Below are positions 36,490 to 47,193 of a stretch of 64,000 bases of DNA, in pieces. The stretch covers positions 62,001 through 126,000 of the forward strand of contig NZ_QKWJ01000013.1 of assembly GCF_003353055.1 (NCBI RefSeq), written 5' to 3'. Each line of letters begins with the position of its first letter. Position 1 is the stretch's first letter. This DNA is from Cupriavidus lacunae. Its GTDB lineage: Bacteria; Pseudomonadota; Gammaproteobacteria; Burkholderiales; Burkholderiaceae. The translations under genes were made by a program, and so were the position numbers. The notes under the pieces are model-generated. The model did no database searches, had not been told where the DNA came from, and worked only from the letters and a program-made list of their open reading frames with translations.

Positions 36490-37476
36490 ATGAAACGAGT
36501 GGCAAAGATGGTCGCGGCCGCGCTGGCAGTCAGCGCGATGGGCGTGGCGGCGGGCGCGCATGCCCAGGAATATCCGGGCGGCAAGCCGGTCTCGGCCGTA
36601 GTGCCGTTCGCGGCGGGCGGCCCCACCGACAAGGTCGCGCGCGAGCTGACCGCGATCATGTCCAAGCATCTGGGCACGACCATCGTGATCGAAAACCTGG
36701 GCGGCGCCGGCGGCACCATCGGTGCCAAGAAGGTGGCCCAGTCCAAGAATGACGGCCACACCGTGCTGATCCACCATATCGGCATGGCCACGGCCCCGGC
36801 GCTGTACCGCAACCTGGGCTTCGATCCGCTCAAGGACTTCGAGATGGTCGGCGAAATCGCTGACGTGCCGATGATCCTGGTCGGCAGCAAGCAGCTGCCG
36901 CCGAACAACTTCAAGGACCTGGTGCCGTATATCAAGGCCAATGCCAGCAAGCTGTCGCTGGCCAATGCCGGCATCGGCTCGGCCTCGCACCTGTGCGGCC
37001 TGCTGTTCCAGAGCGCGATCCAGACCGAGCTGACCACCGTGCCGTACAAAGGGGCTGCGCCGGCACTGACCGATATTCTGGGTGGCCAGGTCAACCTGCT
37101 GTGCGACCAGACCACCAACCTCGCCGGCCATCTCAAGGCCAGCTCGGTCAAGCCGTACGCGGCCATGCAGGCACGCCGCGTGGAAGCGTTCAAGGATGTC
37201 CCGACCGCGGCCGAGCAGGGCATGCCGGGCGTGGAAGTGAAGGTCTGGCACGCCATGTACGCGCCCAAGGGCACGCCCAAGCCGGTGATCGACAAGCTGT
37301 CGGCCGCGCTGCAGAAGGCCGTGGCCGACCCGACCTTCCGCGCCAAGATGGCTGAGCTGGGCGCCGAGGCCGTGCCGGCACAGCGCGCGACGCCGGATTC
37401 GCTGCGCACCTACCTGAGCGCCGAGATCAACAAGTGGACCCCGGTGATCAAGAAGGCCGGCGTGTACGCCGACTGA
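36490..37476 (+). CDS. Bug/TctC-family tripartite tricarboxylate transporter binding protein
   Basis: A 328-residue periplasmic solute-binding protein. Signal peptide to about residue 26 (MVAAALAVSAMGVAAGAHA-QE); the mature start YPGGKPVSAVVPFAAGGPTD is the Bug signature, and ENLGGAGGTIGAKKVAQSK follows. CAGGAGAAGAA gives the start. No tctA/tctB genes are near, which is usual for the many orphan Bug proteins of this family. Ligand unknown. The 296 bases upstream show no other feature I can support. Confidence 0.9.
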   Translation: MKRVAKMVAAALAVSAMGVAAGAHAQEYPGGKPVSAVVPFAAGGPTDKVARELTAIMSKHLGTTIVIENLGGAGGTIGAKKVAQSKNDGHTVLIHHIGMATAPALYRNLGFDPLKDFEMVGEIADVPMILVGSKQLPPNNFKDLVPYIKANASKLSLANAGIGSASHLCGLLFQSAIQTELTTVPYKGAAPALTDILGGQVNLLCDQTTNLAGHLKASSVKPYAAMQARRVEAFKDVPTAAEQGMPGVEVKVWHAMYAPKGTPKPVIDKLSAALQKAVADPTFRAKMAELGAEAVPAQRATPDSLRTYLSAEINKWTPVIKKAGVYAD

Positions 37477-37530
37477 TCAGGTGGAGTGATGCGTGAGGCG
37501 CGCTGGCCACAGGCCCGCGCGTTGCGGACA

Positions 37531-37560
37531 AGGGCCATGCGGCAGCGCATGGCCCTTTTT
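37531..37560 (+). terminator. Intrinsic terminator after the Bug gene
   Basis: AGGGCCATGCG (37531-37541), loop GCAG, CGCATGGCCCT (37546-37556), then TTTT. Perfect 11-bp stem; 54 bases after the stop. Confidence 0.9.
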
Positions 37561-37647
37561 GCTTTCTGATGGGGCGCCCGGCAGCCTGCCGGCGGGCGTC
37601 CTATATTTGGTCAGACCGGGCGGCGCTTCGCGGCGCGCGCGAAAGGC

Positions 37648-37677
37648 CTTGAAACCGGCCGGGGGCGTCGCCAACTA
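37648..37677 (+). promoter_or_regulatory. Candidate heat-shock (sigma-32-like) promoter of hslVU
   Basis: CTTGAAA at 37648-37654 matches the sigma-32 -35 consensus exactly; CGCCAACTA at 37669-37677, 14 bases on, is a weaker match to the -10. It lies 29 bases before hslV, a heat-shock gene in proteobacteria. Confidence 0.45.
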
Positions 37678-37705
37678 CGGTCCTGACATATTCACGGAAG
37701 CCACC

Positions 37706-38242
37706 ATGGAACAGTATCACGGCACTACCATCGTCAGCGTCCGCCGCGGCAATCAGGTCGCGCTTGGCGGTGATGGCCAGGTCACGCTCGGCAATATCGT
37801 GATGAAGGGCACCGCGCGCAAGGTACGCCGCATCTACAACGGCAAGGTGCTGGTCGGGTTTGCCGGCAGCACCGCCGATGCATTCTCGCTGCTGGACCGC
37901 TTCGAGGCCAAGCTGGAAAAGCACCAGGGCAATCTCACCCGCGCCGCGGTGGACCTCGCCAAGGACTGGCGTTCGGACCGTGCGCTGCGCCGGCTGGAGG
38001 CCATGCTGATCATTGCCGACCGCGACACCACGCTGGTCCTCACCGGCAACGGCGACGTGCTGGACCCCGAAGGCGGCATCGCCGCGATCGGCTCTGGTGG
38101 CGCGTATGCCCAGTCGGCCGCCAAGGCGCTGATCGAGAACACGGACCTGGCGCCCAGGGACGTGGTCGAGAAGTCGCTGGGCATCGCCGGCGAGCTCTGC
38201 ATCTACACCAATACCAACTTCGTCATCGAGACGCTGGAATGA
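37706..38242 (+). CDS. hslV: ATP-dependent protease peptidase subunit HslV
   Basis: A 178-residue proteasome-like threonine peptidase. The catalytic threonine is in [16 protein letters not shown]7 must become the N-terminus, so a six-residue propeptide has to be removed, unlike the single Met in E. coli. GDGQVTLGN, the lysine in [13 protein letters not shown] and the [13 protein letters not shown] region are present. Forms the HslVU complex with hslU 52 bases downstream. Confidence 0.96.
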   Translation: MEQYHGTTIVSVRRGNQVALGGDGQVTLGNIVMKGTARKVRRIYNGKVLVGFAGSTADAFSLLDRFEAKLEKHQGNLTRAAVDLAKDWRSDRALRRLEAMLIIADRDTTLVLTGNGDVLDPEGGIAAIGSGGAYAQSAAKALIENTDLAPRDVVEKSLGIAGELCIYTNTNFVIETLE

Positions 38243-38294
38243 GCGATGGCCGGCCGCCGCGCAGGCAGCCGGCACGCCCCACTGAACGGATACC

Positions 38295-39626
<1,332 letters not shown>

Positions 39627-39649
39627 ATCCAGCGCGGTCATGGCATGAG

Positions 39650-39674
39650 GGGCGCACCACGGTGCGCCCTTTTT
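39650..39674 (+). terminator. Intrinsic terminator after hslU
   Basis: GGGCGCAC (39650-39657), loop CACG, GTGCGCCC (39662-39669), then TTTTT. It lies 23 bases after the hslU stop. Confidence 0.92.
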
Positions 39675-39913
39675 GCTGGCTTCCTCGCCAAGGCCACGTG
39701 CCCCGCGCAGGGTTCACACGGCCGAGTCACCTGCACGGACGGGATTTTGATGTCAGTGCGTTTCCACCTGCCACACCCCGGTAACCATCGTAAGCATTGG
39801 TAAGCCCGCTGGCGCGCCCCTGCCGGGCGATGCGACCCTTGCGCACCTTGACGGTCGATTGACCGGTGCGGGAGCCACCGCATCCCCATCAACTCACTGG
39901 CAGGAGAAATCAG

Positions 39914-40207
39914 ATGGTCATCTACAAGACCCGCCGGGTTGTACTCGCCACGGGCGGCCTGCTGGCCGCGCTGGCCGCGGCAACCGCGTTCCTGTGCATC
40001 CGCCCGGCCATCCCGGCCGCCGAAGCAGCGCAATCGGGCACCATCGGCGCGGCCGCTGCCGCGGCGGCGACGCTGGCGCTGGATTCGGGCGCGTTGGTCA
40101 CGCTGGCGGACCGCCATGCCGGCGATGCCATGCGCATCGCCGAAGACAGCACGGTACCGGACGGTGCCGAGGGCCTGGACTGGGACTACGTGCAGCTGCG
40201 CCTGTAA
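39914..40207 (+). CDS. Small membrane-anchored or exported protein, unknown
   Basis: A 97-residue protein not recognised. Basic start (MVIYKTRRVV), one hydrophobic segment at about 9-26 (LATGGLLAALAAATAFLCI), an alanine-rich linker, and a short acidic tail ending GAEGLDWDYVQLRL. AGGAG at 39902-39906 supports the ATG at 39914, not the longer frame from 39866. It has its own strong terminator behind it, so it is likely a real monocistronic gene between hslU and regA. The 287-base gap before it holds the hslU terminator and nothing else I recognise. Confidence 0.6.
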   Translation: MVIYKTRRVVLATGGLLAALAAATAFLCIRPAIPAAEAAQSGTIGAAAAAAATLALDSGALVTLADRHAGDAMRIAEDSTVPDGAEGLDWDYVQLRL

Positions 40208-40232
40208 TCCGGCGCCGTCGGCGCCAACCAGC

Positions 40233-40266
40233 AGCAAAAGGCCGCGCTGATGCGCGGCCTTTTGCT
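40233..40266. terminator. Bidirectional intrinsic terminator
   Basis: AGCAAAAGGCCGCGC (40233-40247), loop TGAT, GCGCGGCCTTTTGCT (40252-40266). The A/T ends give a U-tract on either strand, serving the small gene from the left and regA from the right. Confidence 0.9.
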
Positions 40267-40280
40267 TTCCTGCGGAAGGT

Positions 40281-40892
40281 TCAGCGCGATACCGGCCGCT
40301 TGCCCAGCTTGCGCTGCAAGGTGCGCCGGTGCATGTTCAGCGCCCGCGCGGTGGCCGAGATATTGCCGCCATGCTCGGCCAGCACGCGCTGGATATGCTC
40401 CCATTCCAGCCGCGCCACCGACAGCGGCATCGGCTCTTCCAGCGCGGCCTGCGCCGCATCTTCAGACACGCCCGCCATCAGCGCGGTCAGGATCGAATCG
40501 ACATTGGCCGGCTTGGCCAGGTATTCGTCCGCGCCTTGCTTGACCGCCGCCACCGCGGTGGCAATGCTGGCGTAGCCGGTCAGGATCAGGATGCGCGCGT
40601 CGGGCAAAGCCTGGCGCAGCGGCGACACCAGTTGCAGCCCCGATTCGGCGGGCGCGGTGCTGCCGGCTTCCGGCGGCGGTTCCAGGTGCAGGTCCAGCGT
40701 GACGTAGGCAAATTCGGTGCGCGCTGCCAGCGCGAGCGCGGTGCGGCTGTCGTGCGCCACCTCCACGGCATAGCCGCGGCGCGTGAGCGCGCGCGCCAGC
40801 GTGCCGGCAAAGACTTCGTCGTCGTCGATGACCAGGAAGGGCGTGCCAGCCGGTGCGGTGGCTTCGGGTACCGGGGTGAAGGTGTCGGTCAT
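40281..40892 (-). CDS. regA: Redox response regulator of the RegA/PrrA/RoxR family
   Basis: A 203-residue response regulator. Acidic pocket DDD at 23-25, phospho-acceptor D67, T105-like threonine in ILTGYAS and the lysine of LAKPAN. A C-terminal Fis-type helix-turn-helix (GGNISATARALNMHRRTLQRKL) ends the protein. The loop after D67 (LHLEPPPEAGSTAPAESGLQL) is about 11 residues longer than in RegA/PrrA. It overlaps regB by 4 bases. The pair controls redox-dependent genes in relatives. Confidence 0.92.
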   Translation of the reverse strand: MTDTFTPVPEATAPAGTPFLVIDDDEVFAGTLARALTRRGYAVEVAHDSRTALALAARTEFAYVTLDLHLEPPPEAGSTAPAESGLQLVSPLRQALPDARILILTGYASIATAVAAVKQGADEYLAKPANVDSILTALMAGVSEDAAQAALEEPMPLSVARLEWEHIQRVLAEHGGNISATARALNMHRRTLQRKLGKRPVSR

Positions 40893-42283
40893 GGGGTGGG
40901 TTGCGCGGTGGCGGCGGTGGCCGCGGATGCGGGAAAGGTGGAGAGCGCGGGCAGGCGCAGCTCGGCGACGGTGCCGCCGCCGGGGCGGTCATGCCAGGCC
41001 AGTTCGCCGCCCATCTGCCGGGCGGCGCTTTGCGCCAGGTACAGGCCGATGCCCTGGCCGCCGTGCTGGCTGGCCACCGGGGTTTCGCCCAGCTGGCCGC
41101 GCAGCGCTTCGGGAATGCCGTCGCCGTGGTCGGCGACGCGGAATGACAGCCACGGCGCGGTATTGCCCGGCGCCATGGCGATCTGCAGCTGCAGCGGCTG
41201 CGTGCCGCGGCCGGCGGCCTGCTGGCTGCGCGCGGCGTTGTCCAGCAGGATGGTCAGGATCTGGCCCACGCGCGCGGTTTCCACCGCCTGCGCGGCGGCG
41301 CCGGGTGTGGCGATGGCCTGCAGGCTGGCGTTGGGGTGGCGCAGCTGCCAGCGCTCGGCAAACGCCGGCAGCCAGCCGTCGATGCGCTGCGGCGCCAGCG
41401 TGGCCGGGTCTTCGCGCAGCCGCGCCAGCGTCGAGCGGCACAGCGCCAGCTGCTGTTCCATGGTCTGCAGGTCGGGCAGGTAGGCGTGGATCGCGGTGGC
41501 GCCGCGGCCCGGCTCGGACGCATCGGCACGCAGCTCGCCGGCGATCACCGCCAGCGTGGCCAGCGGCGTGCCGATCTCATGCGCGACCGCGGCAGCCTGG
41601 CCGTTCAGGTCCTCCACGCGCGCTTCGCGCAGCAACTGCTCGCGCGCCAGGTTCAGCTGCGCCTCGCGCTGGCGCAGCACGCCGGACAGGCGCGCCACGA
41701 ACAGTGCGATCATCACCGCGCTGGCGACAAAGTTCAGCCACATGCCGGCCAGGTGGTAGTTCACCGCGTTGTCCGGGTTGTGCAGGTCCAGCGGCACATA
41801 TTCGATCAGCAGCACCGTGTAGCAGGCCAGCGCATACAGCGCCAGGACAATCACCTGGCGCCACGGCAGGATGGCTGCGGCAATGGCGAGCCCCGGCAGG
41901 TAGAACGAGACGAACGGGTTGGTTGCGCCGCCGGTGTAGAACAGGATGGCGGACAGGGCCGTCAGGTCCACCAGCAGCTGCCCCATCAGTTCGGCCTCGC
42001 CGGGAGCGCTGTTGCGCCGCGTGTGCTGGCGCAGGCGCAGGCCGGTCAGCAGGTTGAACAGTGCCTGCAGCCCGAACACCACCATGAGCGGCCCGTAAGG
42101 CAGGCGGATGCCGGCGATGGGTTCGCAGCTCAGCACCGTCAGCGCCTGGCCAGCCAGCAGCGCCCAGCGCAGCCAGAACAGCCGGCGCAGCGTCACCTGG
42201 CCATGGCGGGCGGAGGTGGCGGCCGGCAATGGCGACAGGAAGGGGAGGTCGGGCAAGCGGGTCACGGCTGCGGCAGTGGTCAT
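40889..42283 (-). CDS. regB: Redox-sensing histidine kinase of the RegB/PrrB family
   Basis: A 464-residue membrane kinase. About six transmembrane segments span 35-200; the quinone-contact motif GGATNPF is at 118-124. Phospho-acceptor H235 is in VAHEIGTPLATLA, and the redox-active cysteine of RegB has a counterpart at C282 (QLALCRSTL). The ATP-lid region GDGIPEALRG and GGQGIGLYLAQ follows. The operon with regA faces away from the copper chaperone gene. Confidence 0.92.
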   Translation of the reverse strand: MTTAAAVTRLPDLPFLSPLPAATSARHGQVTLRRLFWLRWALLAGQALTVLSCEPIAGIRLPYGPLMVVFGLQALFNLLTGLRLRQHTRRNSAPGEAELMGQLLVDLTALSAILFYTGGATNPFVSFYLPGLAIAAAILPWRQVIVLALYALACYTVLLIEYVPLDLHNPDNAVNYHLAGMWLNFVASAVMIALFVARLSGVLRQREAQLNLAREQLLREARVEDLNGQAAAVAHEIGTPLATLAVIAGELRADASEPGRGATAIHAYLPDLQTMEQQLALCRSTLARLREDPATLAPQRIDGWLPAFAERWQLRHPNASLQAIATPGAAAQAVETARVGQILTILLDNAARSQQAAGRGTQPLQLQIAMAPGNTAPWLSFRVADHGDGIPEALRGQLGETPVASQHGGQGIGLYLAQSAARQMGGELAWHDRPGGGTVAELRLPALSTFPASAATAATAQPTP

Positions 42284-42471
42284 GGCGCGAGTGTATCAAT
42301 GCGGCCGCGGGGCACCCGTGCGTGCGACACCTTGCCGCATTGGCGCGGCGCCGCGCGGGCTGCCAGACTAGCCTGTTGTGTAGCCGATTACGTGCCGCAC
42401 GGCAGCCATGCCAGGCGCATGCACGGGCGGGCCTTGCCATGGTCTAATGTCTGCTTTCAGGAGAGCCTTTC

Positions 42472-42954
42472 ATGCAAGCCAAATTCCGCTCGGCCACGCT
42501 GGCCGCATCGATCGCCCTCGCAGCCGCGCTGGCATCCGGCGCCGCCCTGGCCCAGGTCGATGTCAGCAATGCCTGGGTGCGTGGCACGGTGCCGACCCAG
42601 ACCGCTTCCGGCGCCTTCATGGTGCTGCACGCCCACGACAACGCCAAGCTGGTCGGCGTGTCGTCGCCGGTGGCCGTGGCCGAACTGCACGAGATGAAGA
42701 TGGAAGGCAACGTGATGCGCATGCGCCAGGTCAAGTCGCTGGACCTGCCCAAGATGCAGGACGTCGAACTGAAGCCGCGCGGCTACCACGTGATGCTGAT
42801 GGGCCTGAAGTCGCAGCTCAAGGCAGGCGACACCGTGCCGATCACGCTGACGATCGAGCAGGGCGGCAAGGTGGTCGAGCAGAAGGTCACGGCCGAAGTG
42901 CGCGACATGGTGCCGGCTGCCGCCAGCGGCGGCCACGGCGACCACAAGCACTGA
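42472..42954 (+). CDS. Periplasmic copper chaperone PCu(A)C
   Basis: A 160-residue periplasmic Cu(I) chaperone for cytochrome oxidase assembly. Signal peptide to about residue 28 (ASIALAAALASGAALA-QV). The Cu-binding pattern H-x-M-x10-M-x21-H-x-M-type is visible as LHEMKMEG, then LPKMQD and GYHVMLMG. A His tail (GGHGDHKH) ends the protein. CAGGAGAG lies before the ATG. Beside the RegBA redox system, which often controls terminal oxidases, the context fits. Confidence 0.9.
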   Translation: MQAKFRSATLAASIALAAALASGAALAQVDVSNAWVRGTVPTQTASGAFMVLHAHDNAKLVGVSSPVAVAELHEMKMEGNVMRMRQVKSLDLPKMQDVELKPRGYHVMLMGLKSQLKAGDTVPITLTIEQGGKVVEQKVTAEVRDMVPAAASGGHGDHKH

Positions 42955-42995
42955 GCGGCCCGGCCGCCAGCGCCGGGCTGATCCCATCCGACATC

Positions 42996-43166
42996 ATGGC
43001 CAACAAGCAGCACGGTACCCGGCAGAAGCTGGTCTTTCGCGGCCAGTCGGGGACCGGCAAGCCACCTGCCAGCCCCGCGCCGCGCCGTGAGTCACGGCCG
43101 CCGGCGCGGGCCCAGCCAACGGTGCGCCGTCAGCCGCGCAAGCTGATCGGTTCTTCCGATTCCTGA
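42996..43166 (+). CDS. Possible small basic protein
   Basis: A 56-codon frame starting MANKQHGTRQKLVFRG and rich in Arg, Pro and Ala. No ribosome-binding site is evident, and its 3' end overlaps the LysR gene on the other strand by 37 bases. It may be real but could be chance in GC-rich DNA. Confidence 0.28.
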   Translation: MANKQHGTRQKLVFRGQSGTGKPPASPAPRRESRPPARAQPTVRRQPRKLIGSSDS

Positions 43167-44065
43167 CTGGCCGCCGCGGCCAGCACGCGCTCGCGCAGCC
43201 ACGTGTGGGCGGGATCGGCCTCGGTGCGCTCGTGCCAGATCATGCTGAAGGTGAAGTCTTCCAGCGCGAACGGCGGGGCGAACACGGCGTAGCGCGGGTC
43301 GTCTTCGAGGGCGGCCAGGCTGCGCCGCGCCGTGGTCAGCACCAGGTTGGTCCCGGCGATCAGCGCCGGCGCCACGCTCCAGTGCGGCACCACGCAGGCG
43401 ATCTTGCGCCGTCCTCCCAGCTTGGCCACGGCGGTGTCGATCGCGTCCATGCGTTCGCTGTGCGTGGCGACCAGCACGTGCGAGCGCGCCAGGTAGGCCA
43501 CCTGGTCGAGGCGGCCGGTGTCGCGCACGGTGGCGGCGTCCACGGCGCACGCATAGCTCTCGCGGAACAGTTCGGCCGACTTCACGTCTTCGGGCTGGTG
43601 GGTGAACACCCCCAGCGCCATGTCGATCTCGCCGTCGGCCACCTGCGCGGTCATGCCTTCGCGGCTGGCCTGCGACACCACCAGGTCAATATTGGGCGCG
43701 GCCTTGCGCACCGCGCGCAGCAGCCGCGGCAGCACCACCAGCGCGCCGTAGTCGGACATCGCCAGCCGGAAGCTGCGCCGCGCGGTGGACGGCTGGAAGC
43801 CGCTGGGCCCCAGCAGGATGCGCACCTGCGCCAGCGCCTCGGCCAGCGGGCCGGACAGCTCATGCGCGCGCGCGCTCAGCACCAGGCCGCCCTTGCCGCG
43901 CACCAGGATGGGATCGTCGAGCAGCTGCCGCAGGCGCCCGAGCGCGTGGCTCACCGCCGGCTGGCTCAGGTGCAGCCGCAGCGCGGCGCGGGAGATATGG
44001 CGCTCGGCCAGCAGTGCTTCCAGCACCACCAGCAGGTTGAGGTCGATTCCGCGTAGGCTATTCAT
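43130..44065 (-). CDS. LysR-family transcriptional regulator
   Basis: A 311-residue LysR regulator. Winged helix at about 5-65 (DLNLLVVLEALLAERHISRA, LSQPAVSHALGRLR), then the two-lobed effector domain. The NodD/SyrM-like start RGIDLNLL fixes the ATG at 44065; the frame extends 19 codons further into the promoter. It is divergent from the YdcZ-type transporter, and a palindrome between them (44099-44120) is the likely operator. Confidence 0.9.
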   Translation of the reverse strand: MNSLRGIDLNLLVVLEALLAERHISRAALRLHLSQPAVSHALGRLRQLLDDPILVRGKGGLVLSARAHELSGPLAEALAQVRILLGPSGFQPSTARRSFRLAMSDYGALVVLPRLLRAVRKAAPNIDLVVSQASREGMTAQVADGEIDMALGVFTHQPEDVKSAELFRESYACAVDAATVRDTGRLDQVAYLARSHVLVATHSERMDAIDTAVAKLGGRRKIACVVPHWSVAPALIAGTNLVLTTARRSLAALEDDPRYAVFAPPFALEDFTFSMIWHERTEADPAHTWLRERVLAAAASQESEEPISLRG

Positions 44066-44098
44066 TCGGCGAATAATAAACGTACGAAAGCAGAATTG

Positions 44099-44120
44099 GA
44101 AATTCGCATTGCGATATTTC
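44099..44120. promoter_or_regulatory. Candidate LysR operator
   Basis: GAAAT-TCGCA ... TGCGA-T-ATTTC: a nearly perfect palindrome with one extra base, 34 bases upstream of the LysR gene and 39 before the transporter start. Its A/T-rich ends stand out from the GC-rich surroundings. Confidence 0.5.
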
Positions 44121-44158
44121 AAACTGCTGGCATCGCATCTTGCCCTATGGAGCGCGCT

Positions 44159-44686
44159 ATGTCAGGCACCCAGCTGCCCTTTTCGATCCCTGTTTCAATC
44201 TGGCTGCCGCTTGGCACCGCCGTGCTGGCCGGCGCGGCGATCCCGTTCCAGGCGGGCGCCAACGCCACCCTCGGGCGCACGCTCGGGCATCCGCTGTCGG
44301 CCACGCTGGTCTCGTTGCTGGTCAGCCTGGCGGCGCTGCTGCCCGTGCTGTGGCTGATGCGCGTGCCGCTGCCCGCGCCGGCGGCACTGGCGCGCGCGCC
44401 GGGCTGGCTCTGGAGCGGCGGGGTGCTGGGGGTCTTTTATATCTCGGCCGCGCTGATGATGGCGCCGAAGCTGGGCGCCGCCGGCTTTATCGCCGCGGTG
44501 GTGGCAGGGCAGGTGCTGGCCGCGTTGCTGGTGGACCAGTTCGGGCTGGCCGGCTTTGCGGTGCGCATGCTGACGCCGGCGCGGCTGGCGGGCGCGGCCT
44601 TGATCGTGGTGGGCATGGTGGTGATGCAGTGGGGCGGTGCGGCGGCGCCGGCGGCACCTCAGCCAGTGGCGGGATCGGGCTCCTGA
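44159..44686 (+). CDS. YdcZ/DUF606-family DMT transporter
   Basis: A 175-residue integral membrane protein with about five hydrophobic segments. AAIPFQAGANATLGRTLGHP near 26-45 and GVLGVFYISAALMMAPKLGAA near 90-110 are signatures of the YdcZ group of the drug/metabolite transporter superfamily. GGAG 6 bases before 44159 sets the start. Divergent from and probably controlled by the LysR regulator. Substrate unknown. Confidence 0.82.
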   Translation: MSGTQLPFSIPVSIWLPLGTAVLAGAAIPFQAGANATLGRTLGHPLSATLVSLLVSLAALLPVLWLMRVPLPAPAALARAPGWLWSGGVLGVFYISAALMMAPKLGAAGFIAAVVAGQVLAALLVDQFGLAGFAVRMLTPARLAGAALIVVGMVVMQWGGAAAPAAPQPVAGSGS

Positions 44687-44889
44687 GCTGCCTGGCGGCG
44701 CGCCGCCAGGCAGGTGGGGCACAGGCAGTGCTGGCCCGGCACGATCCGCCGCGCCGGCAGCAATGGCTGTCTGGCGCACCAGCACTCGGGCAGCCCTGCC
44801 GCGTAGCCGCAGACAAAGCCCGCGCCGCAGCGGCTGCAATGCTCGACCGGGCGCAGCTGGCCGGTCAGCACGGCCGAGGCGTCGCTCAT
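44659..44889 (-). CDS. Cysteine-rich CWC-family small protein
   Basis: A 76-residue protein with the CWC pattern: HCSRCGAGFVCGY, then PECWCARQ and HCLCPTC, eight or more cysteines in pairs that should bind zinc. Function unknown. Its 3' end overlaps the transporter gene on the opposite strand by 28 bases. The 354-base gap between it and argB holds a tandem copy of GCTTGCAGGCC (about 45067-45088), a TAAAAT box near 45138 that may be the argB -10, and nothing else I can identify. Confidence 0.72.
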   Translation of the reverse strand: MSDASAVLTGQLRPVEHCSRCGAGFVCGYAAGLPECWCARQPLLPARRIVPGQHCLCPTCLAARRQAAQEPDPATG

Positions 44890-45234
44890 GGACGGCTCCC
44901 GGGCGCTTGCGGGAATGCGGGGATTCGGGCCGGCGGCATGCGGTTGGCTTCGGGCATGATGGTCAGGACTGGGGAACGCTGTGCCAGGACGTTGGCCAAA
45001 CGGTTCAGGCGACAGCGTTGTTGCGCGGACGGAACGCCGGCACGCTGCCTGGTGCCCCGTGGGGCGCTTGCAGGCCGCTTGCAGGCCATTCACGGGGCCG
45101 TGTTCAGCCGGTGGACTCGCGCCCCGCGCGGTTTCTTGTAAAATCGGCGCCTGCCGTGGCCGGATGGCGCACTTTCGGGCGATCCCCGTTGGTTATCCCC
45201 GGGTACGCGGCCGATTAGCCATCATACCTGTTGA

Positions 45235-46170
<936 letters not shown>

Positions 46171-46233
46171 GCGGAGCCCCGGGGCGGCGCTGGCCACGGC
46201 CAGCCGCCCCGGAATATCCCATCATCCTCCGAG

Positions 46234-47193
46234 TTGCCCGGCGTGCCTTCCAGTCTTCCTCATCCGCGCCGTGTCCGCGCTCGCCTCTGCCGCCGCCCCG
46301 CTGGCAATACCTCTGGCGATACGGTCTGGCTGTTCGATCTCGACAACACCCTGCACGACGCCTCGCACGCGATCTTCCCGGCGATCAACCGGCTGATGAC
46401 CGCCTACGTGGCGCGCGTGCTCGGCTGCGACGAGGCCACCGCCAGCCGCGTGCGCGTGGACTACTGGCAGCGCTATGGCGCCACGCTGCTCGGCATGATC
46501 CGGCACCACGGCGTGGACCCGGCTGACTTCCTGCGTGCCGCGCATGAATTCCCGGAGCTGGCCGACATGGTGCGGGTGCGGCGCGGGCTGGCCGCGCACC
46601 TGCGGCGCCTGCCCGGGCGCAAGATCCTGGTCACCAACGCCCCGCAGGACTACGCGCGCGCGGTGCTGGAGATCGCCGGCATCACGCATTGCTTCGAGCG
46701 CGTGGTGGCGATCGAGCAGATGTGGGTCCATGGCCACCTGCGGCCCAAGCCGGACCGCCGCATGCTGCGCCGGCTGCTGGTGCAGGCGCGCATCGCGCCG
46801 CATCGCGCGGTGCTGGTGGAAGACACGGTGTCGCACCTCAAGCGCTACGCCGGCACCGGCATCCGTACCGCGTGGGTGACGGGCTACCTGCGCACGATCG
46901 CGCCATCGCGCCCGCACGATGTGCCTGCCGGATCCACCGCGCTACGCGACGACGGCAGCCGGCGCGATGCCGCGGTACGCTCGACGCTGGACGCGGAGGA
47001 CCGCCGCCATGTCGGCCACGCCGCGCAGGAGCAGTCGGTTACGCTGGTGGCCGCCGAGTCCCAGGCGCCGCAGGCGCAGCCCGACAATGTGCCGCGCGTG
47101 CGCGCCCGCGTGCCGAACCGGCCAGCCTATGTGGACATAAAAGTACAATCGATGCATCAACTCCAACGACGAATGCGGAGAATCGGGTCATGA
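46234..47193 (+). CDS. HAD-family pyrimidine 5'-nucleotidase
   Basis: A HAD phosphatase of about 319 residues resembling pyrimidine 5'-nucleotidases (SDT1 type). Motif I is FDLDNTLHDASHAIF near 34-48, motif II the threonine of ILVTNAPQ, motif III the lysine of RPKPDRRML and motif IV VLVEDTVSHL. The start is uncertain: TTG at 46234 or GTG at 46243, both without a clear ribosome-binding site; the core begins at about residue 30. The C-terminal 80 residues past LRTIAP look disordered. It overlaps slmA by ATGA, an arrangement typical of the family. Confidence 0.83.
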   Translation: MPGVPSSLPHPRRVRARLCRRPAGNTSGDTVWLFDLDNTLHDASHAIFPAINRLMTAYVARVLGCDEATASRVRVDYWQRYGATLLGMIRHHGVDPADFLRAAHEFPELADMVRVRRGLAAHLRRLPGRKILVTNAPQDYARAVLEIAGITHCFERVVAIEQMWVHGHLRPKPDRRMLRRLLVQARIAPHRAVLVEDTVSHLKRYAGTGIRTAWVTGYLRTIAPSRPHDVPAGSTALRDDGSRRDAAVRSTLDAEDRRHVGHAAQEQSVTLVAAESQAPQAQPDNVPRVRARVPNRPAYVDIKVQSMHQLQRRMRRIGS

